From an uncultured Veillonella sp. (GTDB lineage: Bacteria > Bacillota > Negativicutes > Veillonellales > Veillonellaceae): a DNA stretch of 64,000 nucleotides. Under the pieces are notes generated by a model. The model saw only the letters and a list, made by a program, of their open reading frames with translations. It searched no databases and was not told the origin of the DNA. The stretch's first letter is position 1. Each line of letters opens with the position of its first letter. Location of the stretch: NCBI GenBank assembly GCA_900544365.1, contig UQVF01000005.1:1-64000 (forward strand), written 5' to 3'. Below are positions 9,159 through 18,880 of this stretch, piece after piece. The position numbers were made by a program, and so were the translations under genes.

Positions 9159-10286
9159 TTACTCCTGTCGTAAGACAACTAAGTTATCTCGATGTACCAC
9201 TACATGATAGGTATCACGAACACCTAGAATACTAGGGATATCCTGCGATTTATGGCCTTTAATCTTAAGCAAATCGGATAGATTAAAATTCACAATACCA
9301 CGAGCTATTTCCTCTCCATCATGAACGATAGAAATCGTATCCCCTTCTTCAAATTGCCCTTCACCAGATAGAATGCCTACTGGTAAAATACTGGATCCAT
9401 TGGTGAGTAATGCATCACGGCATCCTTTATCTACATAAATGGTACCTTGTAAACGCGTGCCAAATGCCATCCAACGTTTCTTGATTTGTGGCACATCTCG
9501 ATGTGGCCAGAAATGGGTGCCTCGTTCTTCACCATTCATAATAGCTTTAATGCTATCTGGATGATCCCCAGAGGCGATAACCATATGAACCCCGGAATTC
9601 GTTGCAATATGAGCCGCTTGAATTTTCGTATACATGCCGCCTGTACCTAAGGAAGATCCGGCACCACCGGAAATTTCATAAATGTACGGCGTAAGAGTTT
9701 CTACTTCATGAATTAATGTAGCATTCGGATCGGTAGAAGGGTTCGCCGTATATAATCCTTCAATATCCGATAAGATAATCAATGCATCCGCATCAATAAT
9801 GCTAGCAATATTAGCAGATAATGTATCATTATCGCCAATTTTAAATTCATCGATAGCTACTACATCATTTTCATTGATAATAGGAATAACTCCTAAACCA
9901 ATAAGAGCCGTTAACGTATTTCTTAGATTAAGATAATGGCTACGCTTCACCGTATCCTCTCGGGTAACGAGGATTTGTCCCACCGTATGCCCATATTCAG
10001 CAAATAACTTCTCATACATGTGCAATAAAATCCCTTGCCCCACAGAGGCAGCCGCTTGTTTTAAGGCAATGTCATCCGGCCTTGACGTGAACCCCAATGA
10101 GGGAAGACCGGCGGCTGTAGCCCCAGAAGAAACTAAAATCATTTCTTTTCCTGCATTCGCTAAATTACAAATTTGGCGGACCAACACTTCCATTTTATCA
10201 ATGTTAATACGTCCATTTGCATGGGTTAGTGAACTTGTTCCTACTTTAACAATCACTCGTTTCGCCTGTCGTAACTCTTCTCTCAT
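9159..10286 (-). CDS. proB: Glutamate 5-kinase
   Basis: The 375-residue enzyme phosphorylates glutamate in the first step of proline synthesis. An amino-acid-kinase domain covers residues 1-255 (VKVGTSSLT at 11, VSSGATAAG near 53, NENDVVAIDE near 140, GTGGMYTKIQAA near 216). A PUA domain occupies the C-terminal 100 residues, the full bacterial form that is feedback-inhibited by proline. It lies immediately upstream of proA. Confidence 0.96.
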   Translation of the reverse strand: MREELRQAKRVIVKVGTSSLTHANGRINIDKMEVLVRQICNLANAGKEMILVSSGATAAGLPSLGFTSRPDDIALKQAAASVGQGILLHMYEKLFAEYGHTVGQILVTREDTVKRSHYLNLRNTLTALIGLGVIPIINENDVVAIDEFKIGDNDTLSANIASIIDADALIILSDIEGLYTANPSTDPNATLIHEVETLTPYIYEISGGAGSSLGTGGMYTKIQAAHIATNSGVHMVIASGDHPDSIKAIMNGEERGTHFWPHRDVPQIKKRWMAFGTRLQGTIYVDKGCRDALLTNGSSILPVGILSGEGQFEEGDTISIVHDGEEIARGIVNFNLSDLLKIKGHKSQDIPSILGVRDTYHVVVHRDNLVVLRQE

Positions 10287-10308
10287 CGCTTCACCTCATA
10301 CGGATTGA

Positions 10309-10596
10309 TTATCTTGGCAACTCAATTTTTGGATCTTTTGCTTTTTTGTACAGTACACCATTATGTCCAATGATTTGTACTAATTCTGCTCCTAACATAT
10401 CTGCTAAATGAGGCAAAATTTCTTTTGGGTCCTCCAAACAGTTGTTTAGAACCTTTACTTTGATTAATTCACGTTTTGTAATGGCAGCTCGTGCACTGTC
10501 GATAACAGGATCTTCCAATCCACCTTTACCAATCATCACAACTGCCGGCATAGTGCTTGCTAAAGCACGTAAATATCGTTTTTGTTTACCTGTCAT
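10309..10596 (-). CDS. yhbY: YhbY family ribosome-assembly RNA-binding protein
   Basis: The 95-residue protein is a single CRS1-YhbY domain. The IGKGGLEDPVI segment near residue 22 corresponds to the GxxG RNA-binding loop, and the family ending VQIIGHNGVLYKK is present. These proteins associate with pre-50S particles. The gene follows obgE by 8 bases and has a TAGGAG ribosome-binding site, which fits joint expression of two ribosome-assembly factors. Confidence 0.92.
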   Translation of the reverse strand: MTGKQKRYLRALASTMPAVVMIGKGGLEDPVIDSARAAITKRELIKVKVLNNCLEDPKEILPHLADMLGAELVQIIGHNGVLYKKAKDPKIELPR

Positions 10597-10604
10597 TCTA
10601 TCTC

Positions 10605-11876
10605 CTAATCATGGAAAGTGAATCGTTGGTCACCGATGACTACTTCATCGCCATCTTGGATGCCACGTTTTTTCAATTCCGCATCTAAATCCATATAACG
10701 CCAAATCTTTTGGAATCGTCTCAAGGCTTGTTCATCATCAAGATTTGTCATAGCCACCAATTTTTCAATACGAGATCCACTGATAATATAGGATGCATCA
10801 TCGCCACGTGTAATAACGAAATCTGTATCAGGTTTTGCTTCATAGTATACAGTGTCATCCACCACTTCTGGTTCTGGCACGTAATTTTCAACATAATACC
10901 ACGCACGTTCTACCAATGATGACAAACCTTCTCCAGTTAATGCATTTACCGCAAATACTTCATAGTCTTGATCAACAAAGTATTTTGTCACTCTTGGCAA
11001 GGTTTCTTCATCTTGTAACAAGTCCGTTTTATTCAATACAATTAACTGTTTTTTCTTACTTAGTTTTTCACTATATTTGGCTAACTCTTCATTAATTTTA
11101 TGAAAGTCTTCAACAGGGTCACGGCCTTCTAATCCTGATACATCTAAAACATGTAACAGAATATTACTACGTTCTACGTGGCGTAAGAAGGAATGTCCTA
11201 AGCCAATACCTTCGCTAGCCCCTTCAATCAAACCTGGAATATCTGCCATAACGAAGCTTTTACCTGGTGCCACAGATACTACTCCTAACACTGGTGTTAA
11301 TGTAGTAAAATGGTAGGCCGCCACTTCTGGTTTAGCAGAAGACACTTTTCGAATGATAGAAGATTTACCAACGCTTGGATAACCCAATAATCCCACATCA
11401 GCCAATACTTTTAATTCCAAATTCAACCAACGTTCTTCACCAGGTTCTCCCTTTTCAGCAAATGTTGGTACACGGTTGGCACTGTTTTGGAAGCGAGCAT
11501 TACCACGCCCCCCTCGGCCACCTTTGGCAACCATGAAGGTTTGTCCATCTTCTACTAAGTCCGCCATTAATTTGCCAGATTCTTCGTCTGTTACCGTCGT
11601 ACCCAAAGGAACAGAAACAATTAAATTTTCAGCACCACGACCATGCTTGTTGGCACTTTGTCCAGCTCCACCAGTATCGCCTTTAAATTGACGTTTATAT
11701 CTAAAATCAACCAGTGTATTGATATTTCTGTCAGCTTTTAAAATGATGTCAGCACCTTTACCGCCATCACCACCATTTGGTCCCCCTTGTGGCACATATT
11801 TTTCTCGACGGAAACTACTCATACCGTTACCGCCATCTCCCGCTTTCACTAATATACGGGCACGATCTATAAACAT
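10605..11876 (-). CDS. obgE: GTPase ObgE/CgtA, ribosome assembly
   Basis: The 423-residue protein has the glycine-rich Obg fold (residues 1-158, with GGDGGNG-type repeats such as GPNGGDGGKGADI), a G domain starting near 160 (GYPSVGKSS P-loop, DIPGLIEGAS switch II, NKTDLL) and an Obg C-terminal domain from about 345. It is an essential GTPase for 50S maturation and stress response. Start ATG has GAGGAAAAAA before it. Full length, no anomalies. Confidence 0.97.
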   Translation of the reverse strand: MFIDRARILVKAGDGGNGMSSFRREKYVPQGGPNGGDGGKGADIILKADRNINTLVDFRYKRQFKGDTGGAGQSANKHGRGAENLIVSVPLGTTVTDEESGKLMADLVEDGQTFMVAKGGRGGRGNARFQNSANRVPTFAEKGEPGEERWLNLELKVLADVGLLGYPSVGKSSIIRKVSSAKPEVAAYHFTTLTPVLGVVSVAPGKSFVMADIPGLIEGASEGIGLGHSFLRHVERSNILLHVLDVSGLEGRDPVEDFHKINEELAKYSEKLSKKKQLIVLNKTDLLQDEETLPRVTKYFVDQDYEVFAVNALTGEGLSSLVERAWYYVENYVPEPEVVDDTVYYEAKPDTDFVITRGDDASYIISGSRIEKLVAMTNLDDEQALRRFQKIWRYMDLDAELKKRGIQDGDEVVIGDQRFTFHD

Positions 11877-11922
11877 ATTTTTTTCCTCTAGCCCTATAGA
11901 TAGAGCGGCCGAAGCCGCTATA

Positions 11923-13188
11923 TCATAGAGTTTTTACAATTTCAACAGCACGTTCCATTTGCACATCCTCTTCAGGATTTGTCTTGGACGGCTCCACAAC
12001 TTCATCTGGTTCAATACCAATACCATCGATAACTCTATCATTTGGTGTGTGATAGCGAGCGATAGTAATCTTTAAACCTTCTCCGTCAAGGCCTTGTACT
12101 ACGCTCTGCACAGTACCCTTGCCATAACTTTTTGTACCTACAATGGTACCTGATTTTGTATCTTGCACAGCTCCAGCAATAATTTCTGAAGCACTTGCAG
12201 AATTACCATTAATCAACACAACTAATGGGATAAGAGGATACTCTCCTCTAGACATATAGGCTGTCGTTTTCCCTCGTCTCGTTTGTACCGTCACAATCGG
12301 GCCTTTCGGCACCAAATATTGTCCAATACCATGAGCCGTCGTAATTAAGCCGCCCGGATTATCACGTAAGTCTAAGACTAACCGTTTCATCCCTTTAGCT
12401 TGAAGGTCCTCATAGGCTTTCGTAAATTCATCTACTGTTTTTTCAGCAAATTGGGTAACACGAATATAACCAATATCTTCGGTTAGCATTTGCCCTTTTA
12501 CAGTAGGCATTACAATCGTTTTCCGTTCAATAGATAGCTCTTGTTCTTCCCCATTGCGTAGGATACGAAGTACTACAACAGTCCCTTCTTCACCTCGAAT
12601 GCGATTCGCTACGTCTTCTTTTTCAATATCAGACACAGGTGTGCCATCAATAGCAAGGATTTGATCTCCTTTTTGAAGGCCTACAGCTTCTGCCGGTTGC
12701 CCTTCCATCGTAGCACCTACTTTCAAAGTTTTTCCATCGGAAAAATCTAATAATAGACCAATCCCACTATAGGTAGAGGACGTGTGCATTTCTAGCTCTT
12801 TCATGTCATCCTTATCTAAATAGACAGTATGTTTATCATGGGTACCTTTGGCTAAGCCTTTCAGCATATTCACAAAAAGTTCTTCTTTAGCTGGAGGATC
12901 CATGGCCCATTGTGTAGTAATAAAGTAGGCGTACCCAAATTTAGCAATTCCCAAAGGGGACCCTGATATAAACCAAAAGAACGCAGTTAATCCAATTAAA
13001 AAGGTAAGCATCCAAGTGAATGCAATTAACAAATAATATTTGATGAGATCTTTAATACTATCGTGTGTAAGATTGTCTTCTACGCTTATTATATTACCAG
13101 CCTCATCCTTTGTAATGACTTCATATCTTACACCTAAAAGGTAGGTCTTGGCTTTATGCCAGATAGATTGTTTTCCTTTATCTTCCAT
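11923..13188 (-). CDS. S41 family C-terminal processing peptidase
   Basis: The 421-residue serine protease has a cytosolic N-terminal tail of about 50 residues, one membrane segment near residues 53-75, a PDZ domain (about 135-215, STYSGIGLLLDF onward) and the S41 catalytic domain. The catalytic Ser lies in NGNSASASEI and the Lys in KSYGKGTVQ. CtpA-type enzymes trim envelope proteins and control peptidoglycan hydrolases. The neighbouring M23 peptidase gene, only 8 bases upstream, could be a functional partner. That link is inferred. Confidence 0.93.
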   Translation of the reverse strand: MEDKGKQSIWHKAKTYLLGVRYEVITKDEAGNIISVEDNLTHDSIKDLIKYYLLIAFTWMLTFLIGLTAFFWFISGSPLGIAKFGYAYFITTQWAMDPPAKEELFVNMLKGLAKGTHDKHTVYLDKDDMKELEMHTSSTYSGIGLLLDFSDGKTLKVGATMEGQPAEAVGLQKGDQILAIDGTPVSDIEKEDVANRIRGEEGTVVVLRILRNGEEQELSIERKTIVMPTVKGQMLTEDIGYIRVTQFAEKTVDEFTKAYEDLQAKGMKRLVLDLRDNPGGLITTAHGIGQYLVPKGPIVTVQTRRGKTTAYMSRGEYPLIPLVVLINGNSASASEIIAGAVQDTKSGTIVGTKSYGKGTVQSVVQGLDGEGLKITIARYHTPNDRVIDGIGIEPDEVVEPSKTNPEEDVQMERAVEIVKTL

Positions 13189-13196
13189 AGTCTCCT

Positions 13197-14406
13197 CTAT
13201 AAGTATCCCATCGGATCCGTTGGTTCCCCATTAATACGCACCTCAAAATGAAGGTGTGGACCTGTAGAACCACCCGTATTACCTGAGTAGGAAACTACTT
13301 GACCTTTTGATACCGTTTGTCCAGGGCTTACTGCTACATCACTATTATGGGCATACAAGGTAGACATACCATTTCCATGGTCAATGATGACAGTGTATCC
13401 GTATGGCATAAAGGAGGACGGTTTACCCGTATCCACTGACCCAACCAGCTTCTACGACAACGCCACCATCAGCTGCATGAACCGGAGTTCCTTCATCCAC
13501 CCCAAAGTCAGTGCCGGCATGAAGACGACGTGTGCCATAAATTGGGTGAATACGCCAACCAAAATCAGATGTGATAGGAGCCACGACTGGTGCTGCTAAT
13601 TGGCCTGTACCTTGTACCCATGTAGCTCCACCACCGCTACCACCTTGGCTAGCAGCAGCTGCTGCAGCCGCTGCACGTTCTGCCGCACGTTGTTGCAACA
13701 TCGCTGTAATACTTGCGGAAGATGCCATTAACTCATTATAAGCACGCTCCGCAGTATCTCGGTCATTCATAGCCCGTTCTAACACAGCTTGACGTTCTGC
13801 TTTTTTCTGATTAATTAGGTTTTGCTTTTCTTGTGCTACTTTTTCAAGTTCCAATACCTTAGCGCGATCTTCCTCTAACTTAGCTTTTTTGCTAGCAATT
13901 TCCTCCCGCTCTATTTTAATGGTGTTGATTAAATCCATATCAGATTGTAAAATGCGTTTCAACATTTCCATACGGTTTGCAAAATCGCTGAAATCTTTAG
14001 ATCCCACCACAACATCTAAGTAGCTTAAACGACCATTGATATAGATATCTCGTACTCGTTTATAGAATACTTTTTCACGAGACTGCAACCGGGCTTGTGC
14101 TGCTTTCAATTCAGCTTCTGTTTTTGTAATATCTTTATCTAATTGAATCCGCTCTGCCTGCACTTGTTTTAATTCTGCTGTAGCAGTATCTAAATCACGT
14201 TGTATAGCATGTAACTGTTCATATACGGTACCAATCGTTTTTTCAGCTTCTGACTTTTTATTCGCTTCATTTGTCATTTGTTGTTGGATATTTGACAACT
14301 GATTCGTTAAGTCTTCATCTTGTGCTTGATACCAATACGGTGTAGCCATCATGATAGAACCGCATAGTAAACTAGCTACTAGTGTTACTGTTTTTTTCTT
14401 CATCAT
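13197..14406 (-). pseudogene. EnvC-like M23 murein hydrolase activator/peptidase, split by a frame change
   Basis: Two reading frames together make one protein of about 402 residues. Frame one (13423-14406) gives a signal peptide, a long coiled coil (about residues 30-250) and the first half of the M23 domain, with ligands H and D in LHAGTDFG. It then stops at TAA (13423-13425). The next frame (13197-13436) continues as [17 protein letters not shown] and ends with the HLHFE zinc motif. Removing one base from the GGG at 13426-13428 restores the frame. It lies directly downstream of ftsX, the place where EnvC-type activators controlled by FtsEX are expected. It may be a true pseudogene, a phase or programmed shift, or a sequencing error. 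Confidence 0.75.
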
Positions 14407-14408
14407 TC

Positions 14409-15296
14409 CTACACTTTCATATATTGTTTTAACGAAATAGTACTACCGATGGCACCTACTACAATGCCTATACCTACTAAACTAGCCGACAATTGATAGA
14501 TAAATGGCATCATTGGCACCAATGGCATAAAAGCAAAGTTTGAAATCACTTCCATAGTAATATAGCGGTAGAATTGCCATGTAGCAACCCCTGCAATAGC
14601 ACCACCTATAGCACCTAAGAACATACCTTCCAATACGAAAGGCCAACGGATAAACCAGTTTGTAGCACCTACATATTTCATAATACCAATCTCTTTACGA
14701 CGAGCAAATACTGTCAAACGGATTGTATTAGAAATAATAAAGAGCGTTGCCCCTGCAAGAAAAGCGATGAGTACAATACCACCGATGCGGATAATTTTTG
14801 TAACTTCAAAAATTTGCTCAATCACATCTTGTCCATAGTGAGCGCTTTCAACCTCTGGGTATTTAGATACTATTTCCGCTGTGGATTTTACTTGGTCTGG
14901 TGTATTGAAAGTCAACACATAGGACGTCGGCAATGGATTATGTCCATCTAAGGATTCTACCAACTGCTGTTGTTCTCCTAAACGCTCTTTAAAGCGTTTC
15001 ATCGCTTCATCTTTTGTGACAAATTCAATATCTTTTAGCTCTGGCAAGGCTTTTAACTTTTTGCCTAATTCCATCACTTGTGGCGTAGTTAAGTTGTCCT
15101 TCAAATAGATACTGATCTGCACTTGGCTTTCTAAATGAGATGCCAAATTATTAAGATTCACAACACCACAGGCAAACACACCTAGGATAAACAAAGACAA
15201 TGTGACTGTGGAGATAGAAGCTAAGGACATCAATCCATTACGACGCATGGATTGAATGGCTTCTTTTATATAATACTTAAATGTTCTAATTTTCAT
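14409..15296 (-). CDS. ftsX: Cell division protein FtsX, permease-like subunit
   Basis: The 295-residue protein has a transmembrane segment near residues 21-45, a large extracytoplasmic loop (about 50-165) and three C-terminal membrane segments, the standard FtsX plan. The FtsX-typical phrase ARRKEIGIMKYVGATNWFIRWPF is present near residue 200. With FtsE it transmits ATP hydrolysis to a periplasmic EnvC-like hydrolase activator, apparently the adjacent M23 gene. It overlaps ftsE by 11 bases. Confidence 0.95.
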   Translation of the reverse strand: MKIRTFKYYIKEAIQSMRRNGLMSLASISTVTLSLFILGVFACGVVNLNNLASHLESQVQISIYLKDNLTTPQVMELGKKLKALPELKDIEFVTKDEAMKRFKERLGEQQQLVESLDGHNPLPTSYVLTFNTPDQVKSTAEIVSKYPEVESAHYGQDVIEQIFEVTKIIRIGGIVLIAFLAGATLFIISNTIRLTVFARRKEIGIMKYVGATNWFIRWPFVLEGMFLGAIGGAIAGVATWQFYRYITMEVISNFAFMPLVPMMPFIYQLSASLVGIGIVVGAIGSTISLKQYMKV

Positions 15297-15972
15297 GGAA
15301 TGCGGCCCCTCTCATTTGATCACTTACTACACGACCGCCTTCTAAGGCAATCACTCGCTTGTTTAGATAAGACACCATATCCATATCATGTGTCACCATC
15401 ACTACAGTTGTACCTGAGTTATTGATGGCTTTGAAAAGGTCCGAAATATCACGGCTTGTTTGAGGATCCAGATTACCTGTTGGTTCATCCGCAATCAATA
15501 CCAATGGTTTATTCACAATGGCTCTAGCGATAGCTACCCTTTGTTGCTCCCCACCACTAAGATCTTGTGGCAAATCATTGGCTTTATCGCTCAACCCAAC
15601 CAATTCTAATACATTTAAAACTTTCTCTCTAATTACTTTCGGTTTTTCCTCGATAACCTCCAAGGCGAAAGCAATATTTTCAAAGACTGTTTTTGATGGT
15701 AATAATCGGAAATCTTGGAATACAATACCTAACTTTCTACGCAAGTATGGTACTTTACTAGATTTGATACGTGTTACATCAACATCATTCACAATAACCG
15801 TTCCAGAATCTGGTGTCACTTCATGTGAAAGTAATTTAATAAATGTTGATTTACCTGCTCCAGAATGCCCACAGACTAATACGAATTCTCCTTTTTCAAT
15901 ATGAATCGACACATCCTCTAAAGCAACAGACCCATTGTCATATACTTTATGGACATTTCTAAATTCTATCAT
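15286..15972 (-). CDS. ftsE: Cell division ATP-binding protein FtsE
   Basis: The 228-residue ABC ATPase has Walker A GHSGAGKST near residue 35, signature LSGGEQQRVAIARA near 140 and Walker B VLIADEPTGNLD. It pairs with FtsX to regulate septal peptidoglycan hydrolysis. GGAAGGG precedes the ATG. It is the first gene of the ftsE-ftsX-M23-ctpA run. Confidence 0.96.
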   Translation of the reverse strand: MIEFRNVHKVYDNGSVALEDVSIHIEKGEFVLVCGHSGAGKSTFIKLLSHEVTPDSGTVIVNDVDVTRIKSSKVPYLRRKLGIVFQDFRLLPSKTVFENIAFALEVIEEKPKVIREKVLNVLELVGLSDKANDLPQDLSGGEQQRVAIARAIVNKPLVLIADEPTGNLDPQTSRDISDLFKAINNSGTTVVMVTHDMDMVSYLNKRVIALEGGRVVSDQMRGAAFHEN

Positions 15973-15987
15973 TCTATCATTCCCTTC

Positions 15988-16920
15988 CTATTTTCGCGCT
16001 ATACCTCGTTTGGTAGCTGCCACAATATCAGCTGCTGTTAGACCATATTTTGCCATCAATTCTTTCGGTGTACCAGATTCACCAAAGGTATCCTTTACAC
16101 CTACAAATTCCATAGGCACTGGACATTCTTTAACTACAACTTCTGCCGCAGCACTGCCTAAGCCACCAATTACGTTATGCTCTTCAGCCGTGATCAATAG
16201 ACCTGTTTCTTTTGCTGCTTTCACAATCGCCTCTGCATCGATAGGTTTAATGGAGGCCATGTTGATAACACGCACAGAAATACCTTCTACATCTAACGCA
16301 GCTGCTGCTTCTACGGCAGGTCCCACTAAAGCGCCACAAGCGATAATCGTAGCATCCTTACCATCACGTAACTGTTGAGATTTTCCTGGCACAAATGTGT
16401 AACCTTCTGGTGTCACATCTTCTACACCGGCACGGCCTAACCTCACATACACAGGACCATGATACTCTGCTGCCCAAGAGATGACAGCTTCTGTTTCTGC
16501 TGCGTCGGCTGGTACTACGACCATCATATTAGGTAATGTACGCATGCAAGAAATATCTTCTAAACTTTGATGTGTAGCACCGTCTTCACCAACAGTGATA
16601 CCCGCATGAGTAGCACATACTTTCACATTTAATTTTGGATAACATACAGCATTGCGTACTTGTTCAAAGGCACGACCTGTGGCAAACATAGCAAAGGAAG
16701 ACACAAATGGTACTTTGCCTGCTGCTGCCAAACCAGCGCCTACAGAAATTAAGTTTTGCTCTGCAATCCCTACATTAAAGAATCGTTCAGGATATACTTT
16801 TTTAAATTCATCAGTTTTTGTAGATTTGGATAAATCTGCATCTAATACAACAACATCTTTATGAGTGGCACCCACTTTAACTAAGGCTGCACCATATGCT
16901 TCACGAGTCGCTTTTCCCAT
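15988..16920 (-). CDS. Transketolase, C-terminal subunit
   Basis: The 310-residue protein carries the pyrimidine-binding and C-terminal domains of transketolase (RFFNVGIAEQNLISVGAGLAA, VSSFAMFATGRAFEQVRNAV, VGEDGATHQSLEDI). It is the partner of the separate N-terminal subunit encoded just upstream. Together they transfer two-carbon units in the non-oxidative pentose phosphate pathway. The split form is common in Firmicutes and archaea. Spacing between the two genes is 2 bases, so co-translation is expected. Confidence 0.92.
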   Translation of the reverse strand: MGKATREAYGAALVKVGATHKDVVVLDADLSKSTKTDEFKKVYPERFFNVGIAEQNLISVGAGLAAAGKVPFVSSFAMFATGRAFEQVRNAVCYPKLNVKVCATHAGITVGEDGATHQSLEDISCMRTLPNMMVVVPADAAETEAVISWAAEYHGPVYVRLGRAGVEDVTPEGYTFVPGKSQQLRDGKDATIIACGALVGPAVEAAAALDVEGISVRVINMASIKPIDAEAIVKAAKETGLLITAEEHNVIGGLGSAAAEVVVKECPVPMEFVGVKDTFGESGTPKELMAKYGLTAADIVAATKRGIARK

Positions 16921-16922
16921 GA

Positions 16923-17750
16923 TTACACCTCCAACAATTCCGCTACAAATTTGTCACATTCTTCTTGTGATGGCGCCTTCCCATGCCAGCCTGCTTGGCC
17001 TTCCATAGCATGTACACCTTTACCTTTGATAGTATTCATAATCACCATAGTCGGTTTGTCTGTCATCGCTTTTGCTTCTGTTACTGCTGCATGTAAGGCA
17101 TCTAAGTTATGACCATCCACCACGATTACATGCCACCCGAAAGCTTTAAATTTTTCATCAATTGGTAATGGACTCATAACTTTTGTGATGTCACCATCGA
17201 TTTGCAAGCCATTAAAATCTACAAACGCTGTCAAGTTAGACAATTTGTAATGTGCTGCAAACATCGCAGCTTCCCATACTTGTCCTTCTTCTAATTCGCC
17301 GTCACCTAGTACAGAGTATACACGGTAAGAAGCTCCATCAATCTTACCTGCCAATGCCATACCACATGCTGAAGAAATACCTTGTCCCAAGGAACCAGTA
17401 GACATATCTACACCTGGAATATATTTCATGTCTGGATGACCTTGTAAGATATGGTCAATTTTACGCAAGTTTAGTAGTTCTTCTGTTGGAAAGAATCCTT
17501 TTTCTGCTAACGTAGCATACAGAGCTGGTGCAGCATGTCCTTTGGATAAGACAAAACGATCACGGTTTGGATCTTTCGGCTCATTTGGATTTACATTCAT
17601 TTCTTGAAAGTACAATAAGCTCATCACATCAGCAATGGATAAAGATCCACCTGGATGACCAGATTTTGCTGATGTTACAGATTTCACGATGTTTACACGA
17701 ATCGCTTTTGCTTTTTCTTGTATCAATTGTTTTTGTTCAAGTGTTAACAT
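16923..17750 (-). CDS. Transketolase, N-terminal subunit
   Basis: The 275-residue subunit contains the thiamine diphosphate motif GDGELEEGQVWEA with the expected Asn near FVDFN, and HPGGSLS near residue 37. It binds the pyrophosphate of the cofactor. The ATG at 17750 has GGGAGGG upstream. A GTG at 17774 would add eight residues without such a site. A 38-base gap separates it from csaB. Confidence 0.92.
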   Translation of the reverse strand: MLTLEQKQLIQEKAKAIRVNIVKSVTSAKSGHPGGSLSIADVMSLLYFQEMNVNPNEPKDPNRDRFVLSKGHAAPALYATLAEKGFFPTEELLNLRKIDHILQGHPDMKYIPGVDMSTGSLGQGISSACGMALAGKIDGASYRVYSVLGDGELEEGQVWEAAMFAAHYKLSNLTAFVDFNGLQIDGDITKVMSPLPIDEKFKAFGWHVIVVDGHNLDALHAAVTEAKAMTDKPTMVIMNTIKGKGVHAMEGQAGWHGKAPSQEECDKFVAELLEV

Positions 17751-17788
17751 ACTATACCCTCCCGTGTTATACACAATTCTAAGGTAAA

Positions 17789-18880
17789 TTATTTATCATG
17801 CAGCATGCCAATGGCAATGCGGGCATTCTCTAATGCATTTCTTCGTAGTTCATGAATGTTTTCTAGCGCAGCTTCCGTGAAAGTCTTTTGTTCCAACACT
17901 TCTACTGTACGTGCCACAATAGGTTCTACTGTCAATGTATGTAAATCACCTATCGGATCTTCACCAATCATATGAAGAAAGTTTAAAATTTTAGGGTCAT
18001 AGGAGATCCCTAAGCAAGGTGTTTCCATTAACGCACTAAATACTAATGCATGGAGTCGTACACCTATCATGACATCCACGGAACCACTAAGCGCCAATAA
18101 CTCAGTAGTGCTATATGAATCAGCTAGGACCGTGGACTTTGATTTCATCTGTTTAGCTATGGTTTTTGCTTCCAGCGTATCTTCCCTATGTTGCATAGGA
18201 ATGAATATGATCTGTGCATCCTTTGCTGTCTGAATCTGGTCGAGAGCTTTTGCCAATGTTCGTTGATACTCTATGCAATCTTTCCAAGTACGTACGGACA
18301 CCCCCACAATCGGTCGGTCAGAATCAACTCCATAGGATGCCAATATATCACGGCCCACCGCAGTATCTACTGGATGCATGCCCAACACCGCATCAGCAGT
18401 TACTGTAATTGGGGCATTATCAATCCCCAGTGAAAGCAGTTCCTCTTTTGAAGCGTGATCTCGTACGGTAATCATAGATACTTGATTCAATACACACCCC
18501 ACCGTAGCCCGAGCCAAAGATTTACGCAAAGGCCCAATACCTTGGGCATAAATCATCACTCGTTTTCCCAAGGTATTCGCTAAAGCGATAATACTCAAAT
18601 AGTAATATAAACTACGCGCGCTTGTTACATCCTGCAACAAACTACCGCCACCACTAATAAGCATATCGCAGGAATATATCGCTTGGTATATCTTCCACAT
18701 ATCAAATCGACCAATGGCTTTCACCTTGTGGGTGCTCGTAGTTTCCGCAGGATTCCCAGAGATGACTGTAATTTCAGCTTGTGGTTCTCTCTCCAGTAAT
18801 GCTTGCAAAATAGAACTTAATAGCGCTTCATCTCCGGCATTACCAAATCCATAATAACCGGAAATGAGTATCTTACACAT
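17789..18880 (-). CDS. csaB: Polysaccharide pyruvyl transferase CsaB
   Basis: The 363-residue enzyme belongs to the CsaB family, which adds pyruvate ketals to cell-wall polysaccharides and thereby creates ligands for SLH domains. The N-terminal motif SGYYGFGNAGDEALL and the SGGGSLLQD and VMIGVRLHALVFS motifs are in family order. The ATG at 18880 overlaps the DUF5693 gene end by 8 bases and has GAGGTG upstream. A second ATG at 18916 lies deeper inside that gene and is less likely. Coupling with DUF5693 suggests a shared envelope role. Confidence 0.9.
   Translation of the reverse strand: MCKILISGYYGFGNAGDEALLSSILQALLEREPQAEITVISGNPAETTSTHKVKAIGRFDMWKIYQAIYSCDMLISGGGSLLQDVTSARSLYYYLSIIALANTLGKRVMIYAQGIGPLRKSLARATVGCVLNQVSMITVRDHASKEELLSLGIDNAPITVTADAVLGMHPVDTAVGRDILASYGVDSDRPIVGVSVRTWKDCIEYQRTLAKALDQIQTAKDAQIIFIPMQHREDTLEAKTIAKQMKSKSTVLADSYSTTELLALSGSVDVMIGVRLHALVFSALMETPCLGISYDPKILNFLHMIGEDPIGDLHTLTVEPIVARTVEVLEQKTFTEAALENIHELRRNALENARIAIGMLHDK

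Noticed and set aside
11904..11919. AGCGGC-TTCG-GCCGCT hairpin between ctpA and obgE
   Set aside because: Stable tetraloop hairpin but no T run follows on either strand, so I do not call it a terminator. It may be an mRNA-stability element.
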